Source: Candidatus Scybalomonas excrementavium (lineage in GTDB: Bacteria > Bacillota > Clostridia > Lachnospirales > Lachnospiraceae). Taken from it: a DNA stretch of 6,174 nt. Position 1 is the stretch's first letter; each line of letters begins with the position of its first letter. The position numbers and the translations under genes were made by a program. Below are positions 1 to 6,174 of the stretch, one piece after another. The stretch lies in NCBI GenBank assembly GCA_017694765.1, contig JADIML010000123.1:1-6174 (forward strand). The letters are read 5' to 3'. The notes beneath the pieces were generated by a model, which saw nothing but the letters and a program-made list of their open reading frames with translations, ran no database searches and was not told the origin of the DNA.

Positions 1-2884
1 TTTCTTCTAAATTTTTTATTCTTTCTTCCAACTCCGTACTATTTTTAACGCAATTTTCTCTCTCTTTTGGAATTGTAGCAAGACGTTTTATACAGAAATC
101 TAATCTCTCTTCGATCATTTTATAATCCGTCAATGCTAACTGTTTTTGAATGGATTCAATCATTTGCTTGATTCCTGATAGTTTCCGATTACTTCGATTA
201 ATCTCCGATAAAATATCGTCAATATCTATATGTACTTCTTCTAAATATTCTCTTTGTGATTTCTGGTTATCCAATCCATTTCTATAATTGTTATAGACAA
301 TCTGCACTTGTCCTAACAGTTCACTATATTCTCTTAAATCCTTTCTTGCTGCTTCAAATACTACAAGTTGTACTGATAGATCAGTTTTACTGCAAATAGA
401 TTGAACTTCTACCCGAACTCTTTCTAGTTCCTGTCTTTGTTGTTCCAATAAAATGCGACTCTTTTCAATTTCTTGTCCGATTCGATTATAGTCTCGCTCT
501 TTTTCCTTGTAATCATCTACCGCTGTTTTTATATCTTCTCCTGATGGAAATTCATTGTATTCTTGTTTCAATAGAGAAAATTCATCCTCTTTTTGCCGTA
601 CTTTTTCTTGTATCTCCTCCACAGCTTTTTGAAGTTCATCACATTCTACCTTTAAATGTTCAATTTGCTGCTTGCGATATCTCTCTCTTGCCTGAACACC
701 AATATATTTTGCGTCATATTGCTTTGTAATCGTTCCTTCTAATACTCCAATACGATAATTTCCCTTTTCATCGATCCAAGTATGACTTTCCCCTATCTCA
801 TTTTGATAACCAATTCCTCGAAGGATATTTAAAATAGTTTGTGAAAGAAGAATATCTTCTTCTTGGGCTACATCAAGTGCATTTAACAAATTTTCTTTCA
901 CAGAATTCACGTCATGGAAAAAATAAGTATCACAGACGCCATCTTCCAGTGCTAAAACTTGCTCTCGATACTCAAGTGGAACAATTAAAGCATCTAAAAT
1001 ACCCATTCGAAGAAGTGCCTCTTCTAACCGAGATGCCTGTTCTTCGTTAAGAGAATCAGAAAACTCAATCACTTTATAAAATGGAGTATAGGGAATTCCT
1101 TTTTCTTTTAGCCGTTTTCGATTTTCTTCTACCTCTTTTTTTCTCTCAGGTTCTGGATCTTTTGCATTTTCCCATTTCGTCAGTTCCTCTTTTTTCTTAC
1201 GAAGAGAAGATACCATTTCTTTCTCCTCTGCTTGAATCTCTCTTAATTCATCTCTAAGAATATCTTCCTTTTCATGCAAATATTTTCTTATAATAGTTTC
1301 TAAAGTAGAATATGCATCCCCCTGTTGCCATGCTTCTACAATTCTTGTTATTTCCTGTATGGAATCTTGTGGTATTTTTAACTGTTGATTTCCTCTTTCC
1401 CATCGATATAAATTTTCGATAAATTCCGCTTTTGTTTCATGGAGAAGAATTTCATACTGCTTTAATGTTCTTTCGATATCATCTCTTTCTTTTTGAATTT
1501 CATCATATTTTTGTAAGGAATCGCTATACTGTTCTTGATATTTTTTCTCCTTCTCTAAAATCTCCACTCCATCTTCCACATTTTTTTGATAAGTTTGAAG
1601 TAACTTTTTATGGGATTCAAAGTCATAAGACTGATCTAGATTTCCTAACAATTCCTGTTTAAAAAACTCAAATTCATCAAATGGAATATCTTCGATATAT
1701 TCTTCCATCTCCTCTAATTTTTCTTGAATTTCATCTCTATAAATGTCATTTTTCTCTTCTTGCTCTTTTACTTTATTCTCTAACTCTATTCTCCTTTCTT
1801 TTTTCTCATTATACTGTTTCTCTTTTTCCTCTTTTTGTTTTTCCCACTCATGAAGTTCTTTTCTATAAGATTCTTCCTGCTCTTTTAACTGGGTTGCCTC
1901 ACTTTGATTTAAGGAATTTCTCTCTTTCGTTAAAACATCTTCTTCTTGTACAATCGCATCATAACATTGTTGTTCTTTCTTTAATTTTTCTTCACAATCT
2001 AACTTTGTTTCTTCTAATTTTAATGCTGTTTTATGGCAGTCATCATATTCCTTTAAAGCTATTTCATAAGAATTAGCCTTATCATATAATACGATTTTAT
2101 TATATTGATCATATACTTTTTGAATCTGTTTTCCCGCTTTTATACTTTCTTTTAAGGTATCTAAATTTACTTTTAAGGAATCCATATTTTCAATGGCTTC
2201 CGATATTGGTCTAAGATCATCTTCTGATAACGTTTGCAAAGAACTTGTCAAAATATCATTGATTTTTGTTGGTTTAAAATCTTTTGAAAGTTTTGGTGTT
2301 CTAAGCTGAATCAGTAAATCAAGCATTTCTTTATATTCATCCAATGTTTCAAATCCAAAGAGTAATCGATTCACATATTCCATATATTCTCTTTGTGAAT
2401 CCAACACTTGACCACCATCACCAATTCGATTTCTTAATTCTGTCTTCGTATAAGCGATTTTATTTTGAACATCTTTATATAAAAAGAAGTCTCTACCAAT
2501 TCTTCTTCCATCAGTAATACCAAAATACCAGACGTCCATTTTTTTATTGCGTCTTGCTCGCATCCCAATCCCAATTGTCATATAGGTATCCGTATCTTCA
2601 CGCTTAAACTCCATATATAAATAGCCCGTTCTCTCATCTCTGCCATCGTCTTCTTCTAATAAATAATTTTCCATTTTACGAGCTGTAGAACCAAAGGGAT
2701 CTAATCGATTTGGACGCATATTTCCATCTAAAATAACAGGAATAAAACTTTGCATTGTGACGGATTTTCCAGAACCATTAGAACCTCTTAAAAGCATTCT
2801 TCCATCTAAAAATTGAAATTCTTCCTCATCATAATACCAGAAATCAACTAATCCTATTCTATTTGCTCTCCACTTACTATTCAT
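1..2884 (-). CDS. jetC: JetC, MukB-like SMC ATPase of a type II Wadjet system (3' end beyond the left edge)
   Basis: This is the motor subunit of a Wadjet complex, a condensin-like ATPase expected to extrude DNA loops in the cytoplasm with JetA and JetB. The frame is open for 961 codons and runs off the left edge; family members (TIGR02680 type) are roughly 1350 aa, so about 400 residues are missing. The N-terminal head half reads RIGLVDFWYYDEEEFQFLDG, then the Walker A motif GSNGSGKS at residues 34-41. The family-typical LIQLRTPKLS follows at about 191-200. Residues about 225-590 are charged, Glu/Lys/Gln-rich coiled coil. About 597-730 is a non-coiled, hinge-like insert (YTPFYKVIEF to YIGVQARERY), and the returning coil runs from about 731 to the edge. 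The hinge has no CxxC, unlike the Rad50 zinc hook. Walker B, the ABC signature and the second head half must lie outside. The ATG at 2884 overlaps the end of jetB by 8 nt and has AGGAG 9 nt upstream. Family assignment is by recognition of the motifs. Confidence -1.
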   Translation of the reverse strand, partial: MNSKWRANRIGLVDFWYYDEEEFQFLDGRMLLRGSNGSGKSVTMQSFIPVILDGNMRPNRLDPFGSTARKMENYLLEEDDGRDERTGYLYMEFKREDTDTYMTIGIGMRARRNKKMDVWYFGITDGRRIGRDFFLYKDVQNKIAYTKTELRNRIGDGGQVLDSQREYMEYVNRLLFGFETLDEYKEMLDLLIQLRTPKLSKDFKPTKINDILTSSLQTLSEDDLRPISEAIENMDSLKVNLDTLKESIKAGKQIQKVYDQYNKIVLYDKANSYEIALKEYDDCHKTALKLEETKLDCEEKLKKEQQCYDAIVQEEDVLTKERNSLNQSEATQLKEQEESYRKELHEWEKQKEEKEKQYNEKKERRIELENKVKEQEEKNDIYRDEIQEKLEEMEEYIEDIPFDEFEFFKQELLGNLDQSYDFESHKKLLQTYQKNVEDGVEILEKEKKYQEQYSDSLQKYDEIQKERDDIERTLKQYEILLHETKAEFIENLYRWERGNQQLKIPQDSIQEITRIVEAWQQGDAYSTLETIIRKYLHEKEDILRDELREIQAEEKEMVSSLRKKKEELTKWENAKDPEPERKKEVEENRKRLKEKGIPYTPFYKVIEFSDSLNEEQASRLEEALLRMGILDALIVPLEYREQVLALEDGVCDTYFFHDVNSVKENLLNALDVAQEEDILLSQTILNILRGIGYQNEIGESHTWIDEKGNYRIGVLEGTITKQYDAKYIGVQARERYRKQQIEHLKVECDELQKAVEEIQEKVRQKEDEFSLLKQEYNEFPSGEDIKTAVDDYKEKERDYNRIGQEIEKSRILLEQQRQELERVRVEVQSICSKTDLSVQLVVFEAARKDLREYSELLGQVQIVYNNYRNGLDNQKSQREYLEEVHIDIDDILSEINRSNRKLSGIKQMIESIQKQLALTDYKMIEERLDFCIKRLATIPKERENCVKNSTELEERIKNLEE

Positions 2885-4016
2885 CTTCCTTTGCTCCTAT
2901 TACAAAATCTTTTGGATAGTTTCCTATCACTTTCCCCATGATACTTCGAATACAAATGGAATCCATTCGCTCTTCTATAAATTCCATTTCTTTCATATAA
3001 TCTTTCACTGTATGATAAAACTCCATATTTGACATGTCTCGATAAGTCTTTGCAAATCCTTTTCCATACTCACTTTTACACCGTTCTATCATCTCTTGAA
3101 ACTGCTGTTTGGATAAAATAACACTTTCGTCCACCGCCACTGATATTTTCTGTTTTTGAATTTCTTCTCGAAAAATTCCATTGCATAAAAGCACAATATC
3201 AGAAAGAGTATTCCCTTCTGGAAAACTTCTTCCAAGCCTAGATTCTGGACCTAATACTAAAAATGCACTCGTTTTATGGATTTGCAATTCACAGTCAAAA
3301 AGGTCAGAAAAATCTCCACCAATGGTATTTCGATAATTTCGAATATAAAGAAAGTCCTCTTCATTCTCTTCTGTTTTATAAAGAGCTGGAGACATTAAAA
3401 GACTCCGATATACACGATGTCTCCTTATAATTCCACGATCTTCATTCATATCAAGCCATTCTTCTTTCTCAAAATCTTTTGGACTTTCATATCCCATAAT
3501 ATCCTGTGTGAAATTTTTCATAAAGTATCTTGAAACACCTGTGTTTTCATATAAAACTTCATTTGTATCATTTTTTGCAAAACTTTCTTCATTCCCATCA
3601 TTGACTACTATCATTCCACAAGTTTCACAAAATTTAATTACTTTAATAAGATGTCTTCGATATTGATATAACGTCCAATCGATGCTTTCTTCTTTATATT
3701 GACTCTGAATATATTCTGTTAACTCAGATAAAACAAATTGTTCCTCCGCCTCTTTATCTTCTAAAAACATAAGAATCATACATAAAAAGACATATTCTAT
3801 TTTATGTTGAAACTCCGAAATGCCCATCCAATTTTCTGATACCGCTGGTGTTTTTTCTAACTTAATAAGATAAGGATTCACAATCAATTGATATCCTAAT
3901 TTCTCGTTGATGAACTTTTTCACCTTACTTACTTCATCTTTTACTTGATAATAAAGTTCCCGATCTTTTGATTTTAAAATCCATCGCCTGCTCAATAATA
4001 TTTCTAATACATTCAT
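2877..4016 (-). CDS. jetB: JetB, KITE/MukE-like subunit of a type II Wadjet system (TIGR02678/DUF2398-like)
   Basis: JetB proteins are winged-helix accessory subunits that bind the kleisin and help place DNA on the SMC motor. At 379 aa the length fits the TIGR02678/DUF2398 family of type II systems and is much longer than the roughly 200-aa DUF4194 JetB of type I. Residues 10-57 (RRWILKSKD, then KLGYQLIVNPYLIKLEKTPA) match the family's N-terminal pattern. Residues about 66-145 look like a first winged helix, with a wing at GMIVVNDGNE. Residues about 198-290 look like a second, with SPALY, the IGGDF segment and the FPEGNT loop (265-270). Cys130 and Cys133 form one CxxC in the first wing; no second pair is evident, so zinc binding is doubtful. 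The ATG lies 10 nt after the jetA stop; its AGGA overlaps that stop, with 8 nt spacing. Its own stop lies inside jetC. No membrane segments or signal peptide are seen. Confidence -1.
   Translation of the reverse strand: MNVLEILLSRRWILKSKDRELYYQVKDEVSKVKKFINEKLGYQLIVNPYLIKLEKTPAVSENWMGISEFQHKIEYVFLCMILMFLEDKEAEEQFVLSELTEYIQSQYKEESIDWTLYQYRRHLIKVIKFCETCGMIVVNDGNEESFAKNDTNEVLYENTGVSRYFMKNFTQDIMGYESPKDFEKEEWLDMNEDRGIIRRHRVYRSLLMSPALYKTEENEEDFLYIRNYRNTIGGDFSDLFDCELQIHKTSAFLVLGPESRLGRSFPEGNTLSDIVLLCNGIFREEIQKQKISVAVDESVILSKQQFQEMIERCKSEYGKGFAKTYRDMSNMEFYHTVKDYMKEMEFIEERMDSICIRSIMGKVIGNYPKDFVIGAKEDE
2894..2898 (-). promoter_or_regulatory. Ribosome-binding site of jetC, inside the jetB coding sequence
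   Basis: AGGAG lies 9 nt before the ATG at 2884, within the last codons of jetB. It decides the JetC start: the protein then begins MNSKWRANRIGLVDFWYYDE, which fits the family's N-terminus. The 8-nt overlap with jetB suggests translational coupling. Confidence -1.
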
Positions 4017-4026
4017 ACTAAAATTC

Positions 4027-5505
4027 CTACTCTTTAAAAACTATTTTATAGGCTGGCATTGTAAAATAACCATCCGTACATTTTACAACACATCTCTCTT
4101 TTTCTTTTCCATTTTCAATATAATATTCGCGCCCATCTTCGGTTTTCCCATGAAAATCTTTTCGCTCTAACGCCTTTGATAACCACATAAGAAAAATATC
4201 TCTTACCTGTGGCTCTAAGATTGGCAACTTATCAAATTGTAATGTGTTGTCAACAATATAACTATCAAATAGCTTCCTTTCTTCTTCCAATCGTTTAATC
4301 GTCTCTTGTCGCATCCTCTCTTTTTCCTCAGTTCGATCGACAATTCCGCTTCGTTTTGCCTTTTCTCTATAAGTTCGAATTCTCGGCAATACTTCTACAA
4401 GATAAGGGTCTTCCTCATAGACACTGCTATAAATACTATCCGTATCCCGCATAAAATTCCCTTTTAAATGTAATGGGGCTTCCACTCCAAATACATAGGC
4501 TGAAAATCGGTGTGCCTCCTCTATAGTTGCGCATTTTGAAAACATCTGAGCGATTTTATAATACTCTTCTCTTCGATTGGCTCCATTGTTATTTTGCTCA
4601 CTAATTCTCGTAGCATATCGTGTTATTTTTCGAATAATTTCATTTGTGGTGTCAAATACTAAAAGTGCTTCCGATTCTTTTCCCGCTTCTCCTAAAAACC
4701 ATTCCTTCATACTTTTCCAACGACCTAAAATCTTTTCTTTCACTTTCTCTTCGTCAACTTCTGTTTTAATATGAGGAATGGATAACTCATAATCCATAAT
4801 CTGCCTAAGAATGCTTTCCATATATTCTTCTTTTAAATTTTTTAAATAATCTTCAATTATCGTAACATTCATCTGAAGACTTTTTACAAAAGTTCTAAGA
4901 TAATCCATCAACCGATCCTTGAAAATCAAAAACTCCTTTGTTCTCATCAATTCTTCCGCTTTTACACTGTTCAATTCTCTCATATAGTCCTGATAATTTT
5001 GATTTAAACGAACAAAATCATTATTTAGATCATTCCACCAGCTATAAATTTGCTCTTGATCTTTTTGTCCTATCTCTGGAATTTTCCCAATATTCATTCG
5101 AATTCGTTCTAGCAACGCTGGTTCCAAGGAGGCTCCTTCAATAAATAAGTTTTCCAAACGAATAACCATGCGTTCAATTTCAACTGTATATTCCGATAAT
5201 TGATATCTAAATTTTTTACTTTTAAATTCTTCAATTGTTGTAACTTTTCTCGTATCTTGAATGGTAAGAAGATTTTTCCATTCCACTAATGCCGCTAAAT
5301 CCTGCTGGCACTGTTCCATCGTATACTCTGCAAAATAAGGATCTTCTTTTAATTCTTCATAAACATCTTCTTGGTACAACCAATACTTTAATCGTTCATA
5401 TTTCAAATAAAAAAGCCGAATAATAGAACGGTATCTCGCTGTGTTTTCTACATTTAGATACTTTGTCTCTACTACCGGCTTTAATAACTTTTCATGAGTT
5501 AACAT
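4027..5505 (-). CDS. jetA: JetA, kleisin/MukF-like subunit of a type II Wadjet system (TIGR02677/DUF2397-like)
   Basis: JetA is the kleisin that bridges the heads of the JetC dimer and carries JetB, closing the ring around DNA. The 492-aa length is typical of the TIGR02677/DUF2397 family. Recognisable segments are the N-terminal winged-helix region YLNVENTARYRSIIRLFYLK (16-35) with LYQEDVYEEL (43-52), and FRYQLSEYTVEIERMVIRLE (99-118). RREEYYKIAQMFSKCATIEE (311-330) leads into AHRFSAYVFGVEAPLHLKGN (331-350). A short charged helix at about 380-412 links to a C-terminal winged helix, which ends in a beta-hairpin with DGYFTMPAYKI (478-488). It is the first gene of the operon. The ATG is supported by GAGAGG 6 nt upstream and a good promoter about 100 nt upstream. 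No cysteine motifs, membrane segments or signal peptide are visible, so the protein is probably cytoplasmic. Type II rather than type I is inferred from this family and from JetB length. Confidence -1.
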   Translation of the reverse strand: MLTHEKLLKPVVETKYLNVENTARYRSIIRLFYLKYERLKYWLYQEDVYEELKEDPYFAEYTMEQCQQDLAALVEWKNLLTIQDTRKVTTIEEFKSKKFRYQLSEYTVEIERMVIRLENLFIEGASLEPALLERIRMNIGKIPEIGQKDQEQIYSWWNDLNNDFVRLNQNYQDYMRELNSVKAEELMRTKEFLIFKDRLMDYLRTFVKSLQMNVTIIEDYLKNLKEEYMESILRQIMDYELSIPHIKTEVDEEKVKEKILGRWKSMKEWFLGEAGKESEALLVFDTTNEIIRKITRYATRISEQNNNGANRREEYYKIAQMFSKCATIEEAHRFSAYVFGVEAPLHLKGNFMRDTDSIYSSVYEEDPYLVEVLPRIRTYREKAKRSGIVDRTEEKERMRQETIKRLEEERKLFDSYIVDNTLQFDKLPILEPQVRDIFLMWLSKALERKDFHGKTEDGREYYIENGKEKERCVVKCTDGYFTMPAYKIVFKE

Positions 5506-5511
5506 TTTATA

Positions 5512-5517
5512 CCTCTC
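5512..5517 (-). promoter_or_regulatory. Ribosome-binding site of jetA
   Basis: GAGAGG on the minus strand lies 6 nt before the ATG at 5505, which supports this start for JetA. Confidence -1.
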
Positions 5518-5602
5518 ATAATTACTTTATCTACTGTTCTTATGGTTTCTTTTCACTTAATTTTTTTACTTTGTAAAAATATAAATCTTTATTAAACGAA
5601 TA

Positions 5603-5617
5603 TTGATATTATATCAA
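5603..5617. promoter_or_regulatory. 15-bp palindrome over the -10 box, possible operator
   Basis: TTGATAT and ATATCAA face each other around one central base, covering the whole -10 element and its upstream edge. A dimeric repressor binding here would block the jet promoter. The site is AT-rich and short, so chance is a real alternative, and no regulator gene is present in the window. Confidence -1.
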
Positions 5618-5636
5618 ACTGCCATTATATAGTCAA
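5608..5636 (-). promoter_or_regulatory. Sigma-A-type promoter of the jetABC(D) operon
   Basis: On the minus strand, TTGACT (5631-5636) is followed after exactly 17 nt by TATAAT (5608-5613). This is one mismatch from the -35 consensus and a perfect -10. A start site near 5601 would give a leader of about 95 nt before the jetA ATG. It is the only strong promoter seen between the upstream gene and jetA. No transcript data are available here. Confidence -1.
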
Positions 5637-5665
5637 TTTCTCTAAAATCCCATCTTCTAGTCATC

Positions 5666-5691
5666 AACCACCAGTATATCAACTGGTGGTT
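5666..5691. repeat. Perfect 10-bp inverted repeat with 6-nt loop (hairpin)
   Basis: AACCACCAGT (5666-5675) pairs perfectly with ACTGGTGGTT (5682-5691) around the loop ATATCA. Two more pairs (T5664, C5665 with G5693, A5694) form if T5692 is bulged. It is more GC-rich than its surroundings. It starts 58 nt after the stop of the upstream gene, so it could help end that transcript, but no U-tract follows on the minus strand. It could also be a REP-like palindrome or the hairpin end of a small IS200/IS605-type element. The sequence alone does not decide. Confidence -1.
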
Positions 5692-5749
5692 TGACACCTA
5701 TTTTCCACCTTTCCTTTTCCCCTTATAAAATATCGTTATCTTTTACCTT

Positions 5750-6174
5750 TTACAAATTAATTTCTGTTATTTTTCCATATTTCTTTATAAGCCAATCTTC
5801 CGAGCCCCAACCTACTTCCATAAAGTCCAAAACTAAATCATATTTTAATGGAATTCTATAAAGTTTAAGTTGAGAGGCAACTTCTTTACTATCGACCCAG
5901 AAAGGACTTCCTACCTCACCAAATAAAAAGAAATCACCTTGTAGAGCATCACAATGATCACATCCGTTTGCCATATAGCTATCACTTATTGTTTTAGAGT
6001 ATCTCATTTTATAATTATATTGTTTCTGAACATATTCCAATAACCTTTGAGGCATAGGCTCAAAATGGGATACAATATGTATTTCCCCTTCCTCATAATA
6101 ATAGGATTCCTCATCATCGTTAGTATCTACAAATTCAAAATAATTTTCCACACCAAATCCAATGACTCTAGTAC
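5750..6174 (-). CDS. Uncharacterised protein with a CxxC motif, C-terminal part (5' end beyond the right edge)
   Basis: I do not recognise a named function. The frame is open from the right edge to a TAA at 5750. A GTG at 6151 would give 133 aa, but no ribosome-binding site precedes it and the frame stays open above it (TRVIGFG before the Val), so I treat the gene as cut by the edge. Counting from the GTG, residues 10-23 are very acidic and Tyr-rich (TNDDEESYYYEEGE). KTISDSYMANGCDHCDALQG (53-72) contains Cys64-x-x-Cys67, half of a possible zinc site. The C-terminus is mixed alpha/beta (LVLDFMEVGW, then EDWLIKKYG). From memory, similar 'ANxCxHCxxxQG' segments occur in small bacterial proteins that carry an earlier CxxC followed by T-x-V; such a pair would lie off the window. 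This is a weak resemblance. The gene is on the same strand as the jet operon but separated from it by 244 nt and a promoter, so it is probably transcribed independently. Confidence -1.
   Translation of the reverse strand, partial: TRVIGFGVENYFEFVDTNDDEESYYYEEGEIHIVSHFEPMPQRLLEYVQKQYNYKMRYSKTISDSYMANGCDHCDALQGDFFLFGEVGSPFWVDSKEVASQLKLYRIPLKYDLVLDFMEVGWGSEDWLIKKYGKITEINL

Noticed and set aside
1432..2076. Plus-strand open frames of 76 and 131 codons (and similar ones at 544-729 and 841-1050)
   Set aside because: They lie wholly inside jetC on the opposite strand. They encode Phe/Leu/His-rich sequence, the mirror of Glu/Lys-rich coiled coil, and look like no known family.
1..2884. SbcC/Rad50-type nuclease subunit
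   Set aside because: There is no CxxC zinc hook in the hinge and no SbcD neighbour, and the flanking kleisin- and KITE-like genes fit a Wadjet SMC better.
4577..5144. Plus-strand open frames of 65 and 68 codons opposite jetA
   Set aside because: They are antisense to a well-supported gene, biased in composition and without recognisable domains.
5614..5697. A 27-codon minus-strand frame starting GTG at 5697, with AAAGGTGG upstream
   Set aside because: It runs through the hairpin and into the jet promoter, ending in the spacer between the -35 and -10 boxes. The encoded peptide (VSNHQLIYWW...) is mostly translated inverted repeat, and the apparent ribosome-binding site lies in a purine-rich run.
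5640..5749. Rho-independent terminator of the upstream gene
   Set aside because: The only good stem (5666-5691) is followed on the minus strand by GATGACTAGAAG rather than a U-tract, so I list it only as a hairpin.
1..6174. CRISPR array, tRNA, rRNA, or an IS transposase gene
   Set aside because: No regularly spaced direct repeats, cloverleaf, rRNA-like segment or transposase frame was seen; nearly all bases are taken by the four minus-strand genes.

Overview
The window is low-GC, strongly AT-rich DNA with A/T-ending codons and Shine-Dalgarno starts. This suggests a Firmicutes bacterium, most likely a gut-type clostridium, although no rRNA or other taxonomic marker is present. All genes lie on the minus strand, so transcription runs from right to left.

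Reading in the direction of transcription, positions 6174-5750 hold the 3' part of a small gene of unknown function that is cut by the right edge. A 244-base intergenic stretch (5749-5506) follows. It contains a perfect 10-bp inverted repeat (5666-5691), a near-consensus sigma-A promoter (5608-5636) with a palindrome over its -10 box, and an AT-rich leader of about 95 nt ending in a GAGAGG ribosome-binding site. Positions 5505-1 are one tight operon. It encodes JetA (492 aa, 5505-4027), JetB (379 aa, 4016-2877) and JetC (2884-1, cut by the left edge after 961 codons). JetA and JetB are separated by 10 nt, and JetB and JetC overlap by 8 nt.

I read the operon as a type II Wadjet (JetABCD) anti-plasmid defence system. 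Its proteins resemble the TIGR02677/DUF2397 (JetA), TIGR02678/DUF2398 (JetB) and TIGR02680 (JetC) families. In Wadjet systems JetC is a MukB-like SMC ATPase, JetA a MukF-like kleisin and JetB a MukE-like KITE subunit. Together they extrude DNA loops, and the Toprim nuclease JetD cleaves small circular DNA. The jetD gene is not in the window and is expected just past the left edge, after the missing C-terminal part of JetC.

The JetC frame was checked by eye for stop codons across the whole 2884 bases and none was found. It is therefore intact as far as it can be seen.
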